DNA of 64,000 bases from contig NZ_LBHJ01000001.1 of the NCBI RefSeq assembly GCF_001006305.1, positions 496,001 to 560,000 on the forward strand. The letters are read 5' to 3'. Origin of the DNA: Silvibacterium bohemicum. GTDB lineage: Bacteria; Acidobacteriota; Terriglobia; Terriglobales; Acidobacteriaceae. The first letter of the stretch is position 1. Each line of letters begins with the position of its first letter. The notes beneath the pieces were generated by a model. That model was not told the DNA's origin. It did not search any database and worked only from the letters and a program-made list of their open reading frames with translations. The translations under genes and the position numbers were made by a program. This document shows, piece by piece, positions 18,107-26,314 of the stretch.

Positions 18107-19393
18107 ATGCCATCGTCATTTCGTCGTCATTTGCTCGCGGTAACGCTGGTCCTGTTTCCATTGTTTTCCTGCCACGGGCAGGTCACATCGGTCATTGCCG
18201 TCGACCACGGGCCGGAGGCGGTTCAGCAACAGCAGAAGCACTATGTGGTGATGGTTTCGCTCGACGGCTTTCGCTACGACTATGCGAAGAAGTATGGGGC
18301 GAAGCACATTCTGGCTCTTGGCGAGGAGGGCGCAAGCGCGCCCGACGGCATGATTCCCGCGTATCCTTCGTTGACCTTCCCCAACCATTACACCCTGGTG
18401 ACCGGGCTCTATCCTGAGCACCATGGCATTGTCGCCAACCGGTTTTACGATCCGGCGCGCAAGGCCACCTATGCGCTGGGCGATGCCCAATCCGTGACTG
18501 ACGGGTCGTGGTATAGCGGCGTCCCGCTCTGGTCGCTCGCCGAGAAGCAGGGAATGCGCACCGCCTGCTTCTTCTGGCCGGGCTCGGAGGCGGAGATCGC
18601 GGGCGAGCGTCCCAGCTACTATCTGCGCTTCGATGACACTATCGACGAAAAGAAGCGCATCGACCAGGTGATTGCGTGGCTGCGCCTGCCCGATGCGCAG
18701 CGTCCGCACTTCATCACTCTTTATTACGCAAATGTCGACCATGCCGGGCACGAATTCGGTCCGGACACGCCGCAGGTTGCCGAGGCGGTGAAGCACGTCG
18801 ACGAGCTTATCGGCCGCTTGCATGCCGACCTTGACGCGCTGCATCTGCCCATCGACCTCATCGTCGTCTCCGACCATGGGATGGAGCGCGTTCAGGGCAG
18901 TTGGATCAACCTCGACAAGTATGTCTCGCTCGATGGATTTGAAACAGCGGGCTCGCTGCTATACGCTCCTTCCGAGGCTGAGGCCAACCGCGTCTATCAA
19001 AAGCTGAAGTCGGCGGATGCGTCGTTCACCGTCTATCGCCGGGACAAAGTTCCTGCTTATCTTCACTACAACAGCAACCCGCGCGAGGGCGATCCGGTTA
19101 TCGTGCCCAATGGCCCGTTTATGATCCGCGCCAATGCTCCCGCGGCCGGCCGGGAAGATCATCCGCCAACGGCCGGCGCGCACGGCTACGACCCTTTCCA
19201 GATGCACAGCATGCGCGCCATCTTCTTTGCCGAGGGGCCGGACATCAAGCGCGGCATCGCTCTGAAGCCATTCGAGAACATCAACGTCTTTCCATTGGTG
19301 ACAAAGATTCTCGGACTCGAAAACCCACCTATCGATGGCAGCGCCAATGTTCTTTCCGGCGTGCTGGCCGATCACGAAGAGGTAAAGCAGTAG
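18107..19393 (+). CDS. Secreted nucleotide pyrophosphatase/phosphodiesterase (alkaline phosphatase superfamily)
   Basis: I prefer ATG 18107 over TTG 18080. The 428-residue product then has a signal peptide ending in SCHG. Motifs of the ENPP family are in order: VMVSLDGFRYDY with the first metal aspartate, TFPNHYTLVTGLYPEHHGI with the nucleophile threonine, ANVDHAGHEFGPD, VVSDHGM and GAHGYDP with the remaining metal ligands. The two-zinc site therefore looks complete. It would hydrolyse nucleotide or phosphodiester substrates in the periplasm. The stop is one base before the ATG of the following kinase gene, so the two are probably co-transcribed. Confidence 0.9.
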   Translation: MPSSFRRHLLAVTLVLFPLFSCHGQVTSVIAVDHGPEAVQQQQKHYVVMVSLDGFRYDYAKKYGAKHILALGEEGASAPDGMIPAYPSLTFPNHYTLVTGLYPEHHGIVANRFYDPARKATYALGDAQSVTDGSWYSGVPLWSLAEKQGMRTACFFWPGSEAEIAGERPSYYLRFDDTIDEKKRIDQVIAWLRLPDAQRPHFITLYYANVDHAGHEFGPDTPQVAEAVKHVDELIGRLHADLDALHLPIDLIVVSDHGMERVQGSWINLDKYVSLDGFETAGSLLYAPSEAEANRVYQKLKSADASFTVYRRDKVPAYLHYNSNPREGDPVIVPNGPFMIRANAPAAGREDHPPTAGAHGYDPFQMHSMRAIFFAEGPDIKRGIALKPFENINVFPLVTKILGLENPPIDGSANVLSGVLADHEEVKQ

Positions 19394-19394
19394 G

Positions 19395-20312
19395 ATGTCC
19401 TTTTTTTTGGGCTTTGATGCGGGTGGAACCAAGACCACCTGCGCGCTTGGCAATGACTCCCAGATTTTGATCCGCGCCACCGGCGGCAGCATCAAGCCGC
19501 TTCGCGTCAGCTTCGAAGAGGCGCGCGACAACATGCGTTCGCTGCTCGACGAAGTCGAAGCGAAATCGGGCGTCGATCTGCGCAGCGTTGCTGCCTCCTG
19601 CATCGGCACGGCCGGAGTGATGCTCCCGCAAACGGATGGGTGGATGCGAGAGATTCTTTCCGCCTGCGCCGGCGGAAAGATTGTGATCTGCGGCGATGAA
19701 GAGATCGCGCTCGACGCGGCCTTTCCGGGCCAGGCGGGAGTTCTCTCCATGGCGGGAACAGGCTCGAATACCGTGGGCCGCACCAGCGGCGGTGCGATGC
19801 TGAACGTGGGTGGATGGGGACCGGTGCTGCGCGATGAGGCTTCCGGTCACTGGATTGGCGTGCAGGCGCTCCGCGCGGGATTTCGCGCGCTCGACTACGA
19901 GGAGCCGACGCGCATTCTGGAGCGCGTCATCGAATTTTGGTCCGCACCGAGCCTGGAAGAGGTCGTGAACATCGCGAATGGGACGCCGCCGCCGGATTTC
20001 TCTCAGCTCTCTCCGATCATCGTAGAGCTGGCCGGGCAAGGCGATGCTGTAGCCATGCGGGTGCTGGTCGCAGGCGGACGCTTGATTGGAGAAGATGCAA
20101 TCGAAGCCTTTCGCCGCGTGCGTGCGCTCGATCCGACGCCGGATCTGCCCGGTATCGCCTTCACCGGCAGCATTCTCGAGAAGATCGCCGTCGTGCGCGA
20201 GAGCATGATGGACACTATCCGCCTCGCCTTGCCCGGCGTCCTCATCGTTCCTGAAGCCGTCGACCCCATCGAAGGCGCGCTGTGGAGAGCCCGGCAGGCG
20301 GTCCGAGGCTAA
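19395..20312 (+). CDS. BadF/BadG-type ATPase, N-acetylglucosamine kinase-like
   Basis: The 305-residue protein has the phosphate-1 motif of the actin/sugar-kinase fold at its start (FLGFDAGGTKTTCAL), an adenosine-type glycine-rich motif (LSMAGTGSNTVG, near residue 117) and the region GGWGPVLRDEASGHWIG typical of the BadF/BadG/BcrA family branch that includes N-acetylglucosamine kinases. The cysteines that bind an iron-sulfur cluster in true dehydratase activators were not seen, which favours a sugar kinase. It faces nagA (N-acetylglucosamine-6-phosphate deacetylase) across 55 bases, which supports an amino-sugar role. Confidence 0.8.
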   Translation: MSFFLGFDAGGTKTTCALGNDSQILIRATGGSIKPLRVSFEEARDNMRSLLDEVEAKSGVDLRSVAASCIGTAGVMLPQTDGWMREILSACAGGKIVICGDEEIALDAAFPGQAGVLSMAGTGSNTVGRTSGGAMLNVGGWGPVLRDEASGHWIGVQALRAGFRALDYEEPTRILERVIEFWSAPSLEEVVNIANGTPPPDFSQLSPIIVELAGQGDAVAMRVLVAGGRLIGEDAIEAFRRVRALDPTPDLPGIAFTGSILEKIAVVRESMMDTIRLALPGVLIVPEAVDPIEGALWRARQAVRG

Positions 20313-20332
20313 GAAGCGACTCACCGATTTCG

Positions 20333-20356
20333 CGGCCCGCTGCGAAGAGCGGGCTG
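20333..20356. terminator. Hairpin between convergent kinase and nagA genes
   Basis: CGGCCCGCT (20333-20341) pairs with AGCGGGCTG (20348-20356), with one G-T pair and a six-base loop. It lacks a T run on either side, so it may be a weak bidirectional terminator only. Confidence 0.4.
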
Positions 20357-20367
20357 TGAGCGCTATC

Positions 20368-21525
20368 CTACGCGCGCGCCAAAATTTCTCCGCGCAGGAT
20401 GGTATCGAGGACATCGTTTTCCGCGGAGAGCACGACGATGTCGGCGCTGCGTCCCACCGCCAGTGAGCCCACTTCGGCCGCAAAGCCGGTCATGCGCGCC
20501 GGATTTCTGCTGGCCAGCGCCGCTACCTCGCGGATCGATGCGCCGGTCATGGCGGAGAAGTTCTTCACTCCGCGATCCAGGGTCAGCGTGCTGCCGGCGA
20601 GGGTGTTCTCGCCGGTCAGGCAGACGCCGTCCTTCACGCGCACATCGAGCTCGCCGAGTTTGTAGTTGCCGTCCGGCATGCCGGTGGCGCCCATGGCGTC
20701 GGTAATCAGGATGGCGCGCTCCGGGCCTTTCGATTTCCAGTAAATTCGCACCGCGTTCGAAGCCACGTGCAGCCCATCGCAGATGAGTTCGGCAAAGAGA
20801 TCGTCATTGGCGAGCACCTCGCCCAGCAGACCTGGACTGCGATGGTCGAAGGCGCGCATCGCGTTATAGGTATGGGTCGCGCTCACCGCGCCGGCTTCCA
20901 CACCGCGCCGTGCCGCATCAGAATCGGCGTTGCTGTGCCCCAGGCTCACCCGCACGCCGAGACTCGTCGCGTGCGCGATCACTTCTTCTGCGCCCGGCAA
21001 CTCGGGTGCGATGGTCATGAGCCGAATTTTTCCCTCCGACGCCTGCCACATGCGCTCGAAGAGCTCAACCGATGGCGTGAGCAAAAGGCGCTCGGTATGC
21101 GCGCCCTTTTTGTGCGGCGAGAGGAACGGACCTTCCATGTGAATGCCGAGGGGCCTCGCTCCGAACTCGACGCTGCCGATCAGCTTGGCCATGCCGGCGA
21201 GCGAGCGCAGGGTCGCTTCCAGAGGCGCTGTCACCGTCGTTGGCAGATACGCGCCCACACCGTGCTGTGCCAGAAAGCGGCCGATTTTGGTGAAGGCCTC
21301 CGGCGTCGCTTCCATCACGTCGTGGCCCGCGCTGCCGTGGATGTGAACATCGAAGAGCGCAGGCGCGAGGGTGCAGCCAGCGAAGTGGAGATGATGGCCC
21401 GGAGGCAGCTCGGCTCCGGCGCGCGAGGCAACGTGGGTGATGAGGCCATCTTCGATGACCACCATCGGATCTTCGATCAAGTGTTCGGGAGCGATCAGCC
21501 GCTCCGCTGTAATTACCGTCTGCAT
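20368..21525 (-). CDS. nagA: N-acetylglucosamine-6-phosphate deacetylase
   Basis: NagA removes the acetyl group from GlcNAc-6-phosphate in amino-sugar and murein recycling. The 385-residue protein is of normal length and shows the amidohydrolase features: DVHIHGSAGHD with metal-site histidines near residue 61, HMEGPFLSPHKKGAH near 129, SLGHSNA near 195 and ATHTYNAM near 216. The catalytic aspartate is in ILITDAMG near 272. AGAGAAGAAG precedes the ATG. The convergent kinase gene probably supplies its substrate. The glucosamine-6-phosphate deaminase nagB is not in the window. Confidence 0.95.
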   Translation of the reverse strand: MQTVITAERLIAPEHLIEDPMVVIEDGLITHVASRAGAELPPGHHLHFAGCTLAPALFDVHIHGSAGHDVMEATPEAFTKIGRFLAQHGVGAYLPTTVTAPLEATLRSLAGMAKLIGSVEFGARPLGIHMEGPFLSPHKKGAHTERLLLTPSVELFERMWQASEGKIRLMTIAPELPGAEEVIAHATSLGVRVSLGHSNADSDAARRGVEAGAVSATHTYNAMRAFDHRSPGLLGEVLANDDLFAELICDGLHVASNAVRIYWKSKGPERAILITDAMGATGMPDGNYKLGELDVRVKDGVCLTGENTLAGSTLTLDRGVKNFSAMTGASIREVAALASRNPARMTGFAAEVGSLAVGRSADIVVLSAENDVLDTILRGEILARA

Positions 21526-21600
21526 GCTTCTTCTCTTTGGAGCATCAAGGCTCCACCTTCCTGCTTACTGGCAAATTCGTCAACTAAAAACCTAAACTAG

Positions 21601-22464
21601 ATGCAGATGAAGCCTCGCCGTATCGGGATCCACCTGTCTACGTCGGGCGGCGTTTTCAAAGCCGCCGAGCGCGCCCGTGAGATCGGCGCAAATACCTTTC
21701 AGATTTTCTCATCTAGTCCGCGGATGTGGCGTCCGGCGCGCATCGATGAGAGTCATTGTGTCGAAATGGCACGCCTGCGCGATCTCTACGACTGCGCTCC
21801 TCTGGTGATCCACACCAGCTACCTGGTCAATCTTTGCAGCCAGTCGGAGGAGGTCCGTCAGAAGTCTATCGGCGCTTTCCGCGGGGAAGTGGAGCGCGCT
21901 CTGGCGCTGGGGGCCGAATACCTGGTGCTTCATCCGGGCTCCTGGCGCGGCCTCACCCGCGAGCAAGGGCTCGACCTCGCCACCGAATCGATTGCTGCGG
22001 CCACGGAAGGCATCGCGCTCGACTCCTGTGATTTCCGCATCCTCATCGAAAACACGGCGGGGGCCGAGTTCTCGCTGGGGAGCAGGTTTGAGCAGGTGGC
22101 GGAGCTGATCGCACGTCTGAAGCCCGTTGTGCCTGTGGGAGCCTGCCTCGATACCTGCCACTGCCACGTTGCGGGCTACGATCTTGTGACCCCCGGCGGT
22201 TACGAGGAGACTCTCGGCCTGATTGGGAACACCGTCGGGCACAAGAATGTCCATGTCTGGCATATGAATGACGCCAAAGCTGCGCAAGGATCAAAGCTCG
22301 ACCGCCATCAGAATATCGGCGAAGGAACGATGGGACTTGAGCCGTTCCGGCGCTTGCTCAACGACAAGCGCTTTCAGCACTGCGCTTTTATTGCGGAAAC
22401 TCCGGTCGATGAGCCGGGCGATGACCGTCGTAATCTGGAGGCGCTGAAAGGATTGGTGAAATGA
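21601..22464 (+). CDS. nfo: Deoxyribonuclease IV (AP endonuclease)
   Basis: Endonuclease IV cuts DNA at abasic sites in base excision repair. The 287-residue protein has the expected TIM-barrel motifs: GIHLSTSGGVFKAAERA at the start, NTFQIFSSSPRMW, VIHTSYLVN (near residue 70), a zinc-ligand histidine in YLVLHPGS, IENTAG, CLDTCHCHVAGYD and WHMNDAK. The length is normal (E. coli 285). ATG codons at 21601 and 21607 are both possible; neither has a strong Shine-Dalgarno site. It starts 75 bases from the divergent nagA gene. Confidence 0.95.
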   Translation: MQMKPRRIGIHLSTSGGVFKAAERAREIGANTFQIFSSSPRMWRPARIDESHCVEMARLRDLYDCAPLVIHTSYLVNLCSQSEEVRQKSIGAFRGEVERALALGAEYLVLHPGSWRGLTREQGLDLATESIAAATEGIALDSCDFRILIENTAGAEFSLGSRFEQVAELIARLKPVVPVGACLDTCHCHVAGYDLVTPGGYEETLGLIGNTVGHKNVHVWHMNDAKAAQGSKLDRHQNIGEGTMGLEPFRRLLNDKRFQHCAFIAETPVDEPGDDRRNLEALKGLVK

Positions 22465-22544
22465 ACGAAATGCGGGCGTAGATATGCCCAGATCGCGGTA
22501 GGATGAGTGTGCGAATTTGAGGTTTTCCGTAGCGGAGGTGCTCC

Positions 22545-23321
22545 ATGCGCGTGAAGGCAACTCGCCTTTTTGCCTTACTGATGGTTTTCGCGGGGCCATA
22601 CGGTCTGCTGGCTCAGAACAATGGTCCCTACACCGCGGAATTCAAGGTCACTTCAATTCAGACGCTGGCCAACGGCGGGACCATCACCCGGGAGACTACC
22701 GAAAAACGGGCTCGGGACTCGCAAGGGCTCACTTTCCTTTCGCATCAGCTCCCCAGTCCCGCTGTCCACAACACCACCACGATGGTTAATATTCACGATC
22801 CGGTGGCGGGAACCAGCTCAATGTGGGATTCCGTCCACAAACAAGCGACGGTGACGGTGGAACCTCCGCGAGACCTGCGGGGTGGGTGCTGGGAATCGGA
22901 TTCGGGACGCATGCGATTTTTCAATGGGCCTGCGACTCATGCCAATGCCTCGGCATCCTCTCCGGCGGCCATTCAAGCGGCTGTATCTCCGGCGCAACCG
23001 CGGTTGAAGCCGGTGCACGAAGACCTGGGGACAGCTACGATTCAGGGAGTTGAGGCGCATGGCGTGCGAACTACCTGGACGACTCCCGTCGGCGAAGTCG
23101 GCAACGATGTGCCGCTGGTGCGCACTTCGGAGGTCTGGTCGAGCAAAGATCCTAACCTTGTACTGCGCGAGATCACCGACGATCCGCGATCGGGCAAGGG
23201 CACCCGCGAACTGACCAGCCTGGATTTGAACGAACCCGACGCGTCGCTGTTTGCGCCGCCGGCGGATTACGAAGTCAAAACCATAGGCGTGCACCAAATC
23301 CCCTGCGAACAGGCGCGGTGA
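22545..23321 (+). CDS. Secreted protein of unknown function
   Basis: The 258-residue protein has an N-terminal signal peptide (about residues 1-24, ending in LLAQ), and GGAGG lies seven bases before the ATG. The mature part is hydrophilic, with repeated phrases such as TITRETTEKRARDSQGLTF and REITDDPRSGKGTRELTSLDLNEPDASLFAPPADYEV. The last phrase resembles the end of many acidobacterial secreted proteins of the same kind, in which an outer-membrane lipoprotein-carrier-like fold is sometimes proposed. I cannot name a function. A strong hairpin terminator follows at 23420. Confidence 0.75.
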   Translation: MRVKATRLFALLMVFAGPYGLLAQNNGPYTAEFKVTSIQTLANGGTITRETTEKRARDSQGLTFLSHQLPSPAVHNTTTMVNIHDPVAGTSSMWDSVHKQATVTVEPPRDLRGGCWESDSGRMRFFNGPATHANASASSPAAIQAAVSPAQPRLKPVHEDLGTATIQGVEAHGVRTTWTTPVGEVGNDVPLVRTSEVWSSKDPNLVLREITDDPRSGKGTRELTSLDLNEPDASLFAPPADYEVKTIGVHQIPCEQAR

Positions 23322-23419
23322 GATGCGCTCTGCGCATTGATTGAGGCCGTTCGGAACCGACAGCGTTCCTTCTTGACCTCGATTCTGGACCTCGATTTCA
23401 AACATAGATTTCAAACATA

Positions 23420-23449
23420 AAAATCCCCGCCTCTAAGGGCGGGGATTTT
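23420..23449. terminator. Bidirectional intrinsic terminator
   Basis: A perfect 12-bp stem (AAAATCCCCGCC / GGCGGGGATTTT) with a six-base loop has A and T runs at its two ends, so it can work for both the plus-strand secreted-protein gene and the minus-strand stress-protein gene. Confidence 0.85.
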
Positions 23450-23466
23450 GTTAGCGGCAAGTTGGA

Positions 23467-24117
23467 TTAGCTTACACGCCGCACGACCGGCTCATCCCTT
23501 GGATCTACGACCGCGCTATTCGGGTCCGCCATGACATCGGTTCCGACCGCGCCGGTTCGCGTTCCGTAGGTTTCATCTGCGGCATGACCGCTTCCCGAAC
23601 CTTCCTCGCCGCTTGCCGCGATGTCCTTCGCGCCCGTCTCGCGTAAAGCCTCCTTGGCCAGCGATACCTGCTCCGAAGTGTCGCAGTGCACCGAGAGGAG
23701 AGTTCCTCCACCCTTGACTGCGCCCTCGTAGCGCTTGGCCTCGAACTCCGGGATGCCCATTCCGACCAGCGCTCCGACGATTCCGCCGACCGCGCCGCCT
23801 ATGCCGAGACCAGCCAACGCGCCCATGATCGGGCCTGCCGCGATGAGCGGTCCCACGCCTGGAATAGCCAACGCTCCGATTCCGGCAAGCAGACCCAACG
23901 TGCCGCCCACGACTCCGCCGGCCGTAACGCCGGTCGCCGTGCCTTCCGGCGCTTTTGTATGCTTCTCGTGCGCGAAAGCCCGTGTGGTTTCATCGTCCGG
24001 CAGCAATACCGAGATTGCCGAATTCGCAAAACCTTTGCTCAAAAGATGATCGACGGCACTCTCTGCAACCGGCGCCGATGCATAAATCCCAAATACAGCT
24101 GTGTTTTTGTTGGTCAT
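23467..24117 (-). CDS. Glycine-zipper general-stress-type membrane protein
   Basis: ATG 24117 is eight bases after AAGGAG, a better start than the ATG two codons upstream. The 216-residue protein starts with a small alpha/beta domain (VFGIYASAPVAESAVDHLLSKGF, residues 7-29) like general stress protein 17M/DUF1269-type proteins. A glycine- and alanine-rich hydrophobic zone of about 65 residues follows (GGVVGGTLGLLAGIGALAI), and then a second small domain (GGTLLSVHCDTSEQVSLA). The C-terminal tail is acidic and disordered. It is probably membrane-inserted. It follows the BON gene by 29 bases, so both may be stress-induced together. Confidence 0.75.
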   Translation of the reverse strand: MTNKNTAVFGIYASAPVAESAVDHLLSKGFANSAISVLLPDDETTRAFAHEKHTKAPEGTATGVTAGGVVGGTLGLLAGIGALAIPGVGPLIAAGPIMGALAGLGIGGAVGGIVGALVGMGIPEFEAKRYEGAVKGGGTLLSVHCDTSEQVSLAKEALRETGAKDIAASGEEGSGSGHAADETYGTRTGAVGTDVMADPNSAVVDPRDEPVVRRVS

Positions 24118-24146
24118 TATCATTACTCCTTTAGAACGGTTGAAAA

Positions 24147-24515
24147 CTATTGACCTTTTACGGTCAGCTCATTGGTGATGGCATCTGCGCTCACCACGCT
24201 GCCGGCATCCGCTGCGACCTTGGCCTTCTCCTCGTCGGAATGCACCGGTCCCTTCAGCGTCACCGCTCCGTTCACGGTGATGATCTTGACGTTATGTGCA
24301 TAGGTGGAGAGATTTTTATCGGCGATGATGGCTTGGCGGACCTTTCGCGTAATGGCGCGATCCGAATGAGCGGAGGACTGCGACTCCGCAGTTGCTGTTT
24401 GATTCTTGTTGGCAGCGGAGTTGTCAGCTTGAGTCTGGGCGAACATAGGGCCAGCCGTCAGACACAGGAACAGCGCCGCAGAGCACAGCAAGCGTGTGGG
24501 TTTTTGCGATTTCAT
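24147..24515 (-). CDS. BON domain periplasmic protein
   Basis: The 122-residue protein has a signal peptide (residues 1-26, ending in MFAQ) and one BON domain with ITRKVRQAIIADKNLSTYAHNVKIITVNGAVTLKGPV-like features at about residues 54-118; the glycine after VN is conserved. BON domains bind phospholipid or the envelope, as in OsmY. GAGGTGAAAG lies directly before the ATG. It precedes the stress-type protein by 29 bases and is likely the first gene of that operon. Confidence 0.88.
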   Translation of the reverse strand: MKSQKPTRLLCSAALFLCLTAGPMFAQTQADNSAANKNQTATAESQSSAHSDRAITRKVRQAIIADKNLSTYAHNVKIITVNGAVTLKGPVHSDEEKAKVAADAGSVVSADAITNELTVKGQ

Positions 24516-24830
24516 CTTTCACCTCGGCAAGAAGATCGAAAGGCCGAGCCAAAGCGCCTTGCAGAGAACCCGCATTGGGCGATCAATCAGTCTATGAGAT
24601 GGATCAGTTGACCGGCGAGTTGCGTGCCGCTGTCCGATTCTCCGGCTCCCCATGAAATTCGATTTCCGGGGTGAAATTGCCGTTCGCGCGAGACGGCGAG
24701 AGAGTCTACGACAGTCCAGGGAAACCTGTTTTTTGCTGACGGAGAATGACGGAGATCATGGCCCATGAGGGGGCCCGGGTGTATTGAGGCGCTGCATGCG
24801 AATCCTACGGGAGCGCCCTCAAATCAGCAA
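24516..24830. other. Intergenic gap with no recognisable gene
   Basis: This stretch holds the leader of the BON operon (minus strand) at its left end and the 3' flank of a broken hydrolase at its right end. A nine-base direct repeat, TGACGGAGA, occurs twice near 24737-24755. I see no hairpin with T run, no RNA gene and no coding frame with a credible start. Confidence 0.5.
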
Positions 24831-25157
24831 TCAGGTCGTTTGATCCAACCAATCCAGAATCAGATCTGCGATCCGATCACTGTTGCGTTCCATCATTATC
24901 ATGTGCCCATTGCCATGGATGCCGCGATCGGGCAGCCAGACGAATTGCGCAGAGGCGCCTTGTGCGGCCAACCAGGCGGCAATGTCTTCGTCGGCCTGAC
25001 GCGGATGCTCGAGATCTGCATCGCCGGTCACGATGATTATGGGCTTTCCGCGGAAGCAGGCTGGATTCCGCACTCGCACCTGGGACCCACGCACATTTAG
25101 CTGGTGGGAAACAGCCGGCAGTTCCTTTGGAACAGCTGGAGTCTTATACCAGCCAGC
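24831..25157 (-). pseudogene. Truncated alpha/beta hydrolase (C-terminal part)
   Basis: The frame from 25157 to 24831 has no credible start. It encodes AGWYKTPAVPKELPAV and then GKPIIIVTGDADLEHPRQ, DRGIHGNGHMIMMERNSDRI and DLILDWLD. The aspartate of TGDADLEH and the histidine of GIHGNGH look like the third and second catalytic residues of an alpha/beta hydrolase, but the nucleophile serine and the whole N-terminal half are missing. A 38-codon frame at 25260-25144 with its own start codon (MSISHAAEFVARPLG) precedes it in a different phase and may be a further remnant. Deletion plus frameshift is the simplest reading. Confidence 0.65.
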
Positions 25158-25283
25158 TCACGCACACCGGCTCGCGCCTGTTATATGAACGGCTATTCAA
25201 GAGATCGAAGTAGACGCCCAAGGGGCGAGCCACGAACTCCGCCGCGTGGCTGATGCTCATATTTCCTGCCCCTACTGATTGCG

Positions 25284-25994
25284 CTAGACCGCGGCAGCCT
25301 CGCGGAGAAGGTTAGCAACTTCCCCGGGCTTATCGAGCATCGCATCGTGTCCGGATTCGATCGTGCGCGTAAGCCACGCGGGGTCTCTCTGTAAGCGCTC
25401 GTAGAACTGCCTGAATGGGTTGGGTTCCCAGGCAGATGCCAGAGTAAATATCTTTTTCTTGATCTGGAGGTGATTTCCCTGCAGCCGGATTGCTTCAGTC
25501 ATGGATCCGAAAGGCTGCAGCGTGGTCATCGAATCTACCCATGCACGATCCTGCTCGTTCACGTGCAGAATCGCTGCGGGAATAGGGGGAAGGGCAACAC
25601 CTCCATATTGACCCACGTCCTTCAGGTGCATGAGTCGATATGTCTCGGGAGTGAGGGTCATGATGGAGTCGCCATTTTGGGGGAACCATGCATCGAGATA
25701 GACAAGCGACGAAATACGCTCACTCATCTGATCGGCGACGCCGCTGATCACCATTCCTCCGTAAGAATGCCCACAAAGAACAAAGTCGTCGAGTTCTTCG
25801 AATTTGATCAAATTGACGATGTCCTGGATGTGAGTGGAAAGATTGATGCCGGCGTGGAGGATATGACTGCGATCGGCCAAACCAGTCAGCGTCGGGGTGT
25901 AGACATCGTGCCCATCCTTCCGGAGCAGCTGAGCGACTCGCTTCCAGATCCATCCTCCACGCCATCCGCCGTGAACCAAAACAAAATTAGACAT
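25284..25994 (-). CDS. Alpha/beta hydrolase, plant-esterase-like
   Basis: With ATG 25994 the protein has 236 residues and opens directly with FVLVHGGWRGGWIWKRVAQLL, the oxyanion region typical of methylesterase/hydroxynitrile-lyase-like hydrolases (EstC family). The nucleophile is the serine in LCGHSYGGMV near residue 80. The histidine is in TIESGHDAMLDKP near residue 213. The ester substrate is unknown. It stands 23 bases upstream of the hydrolase remnant on the same strand. A 7-bp inverted repeat lies about 67 bases upstream of the start and could be an operator. Confidence 0.85.
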   Translation of the reverse strand: MSNFVLVHGGWRGGWIWKRVAQLLRKDGHDVYTPTLTGLADRSHILHAGINLSTHIQDIVNLIKFEELDDFVLCGHSYGGMVISGVADQMSERISSLVYLDAWFPQNGDSIMTLTPETYRLMHLKDVGQYGGVALPPIPAAILHVNEQDRAWVDSMTTLQPFGSMTEAIRLQGNHLQIKKKIFTLASAWEPNPFRQFYERLQRDPAWLTRTIESGHDAMLDKPGEVANLLREAAAV

Positions 25995-26060
25995 GCACTT
26001 CCGTTTCTGTACTACCAAGCTACTTATTGGCGTTGATGATAAGAACCGCCGCCAACTGCT

Positions 26061-26081
26061 TTATTCCCAAGTGTGGAATAA
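26061..26081. promoter_or_regulatory. Inverted repeat upstream of the hydrolase gene
   Basis: TTATTCC-N7-GGAATAA is a perfect 7-bp inverted repeat in the 320-base gap between the hydrolase and leuS starts. The size suits a dimeric regulator such as TetR or MarR. No such regulator gene is adjacent. The remainder of the gap (25995-26314) shows nothing else that I can support. Confidence 0.35.
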
Positions 26082-26314
26082 GACTTCTCGTCGCGGGTTG
26101 GCTTTCTTCCTTTTGGAGGCTCGATCTTGGAATCCGGACGCGAAGTGGAGTTTAGTATGAGGTGATACAGGCGCACGCTGCACCGCGCGGAGACGGAGGC
26201 CAGGCCTTGAAGTTTCCTTCAAGTGGCCGGGATATCTGGGCTCGAAACCCGTGATTCCAGCCGGAAACGGCTGCCAGCCGCGGATCTTTGCCGCCATTTA
26301 CAATCAAAACTGAC

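Noticed and set aside
25100-25211. Plus-strand frame ending SYTSQLTHTGSRLLYERLFKRSK
   Set aside because: Composition looks plausible, but no start, no family and no partner was found, and the minus strand in the same place reads as hydrolase remnant.
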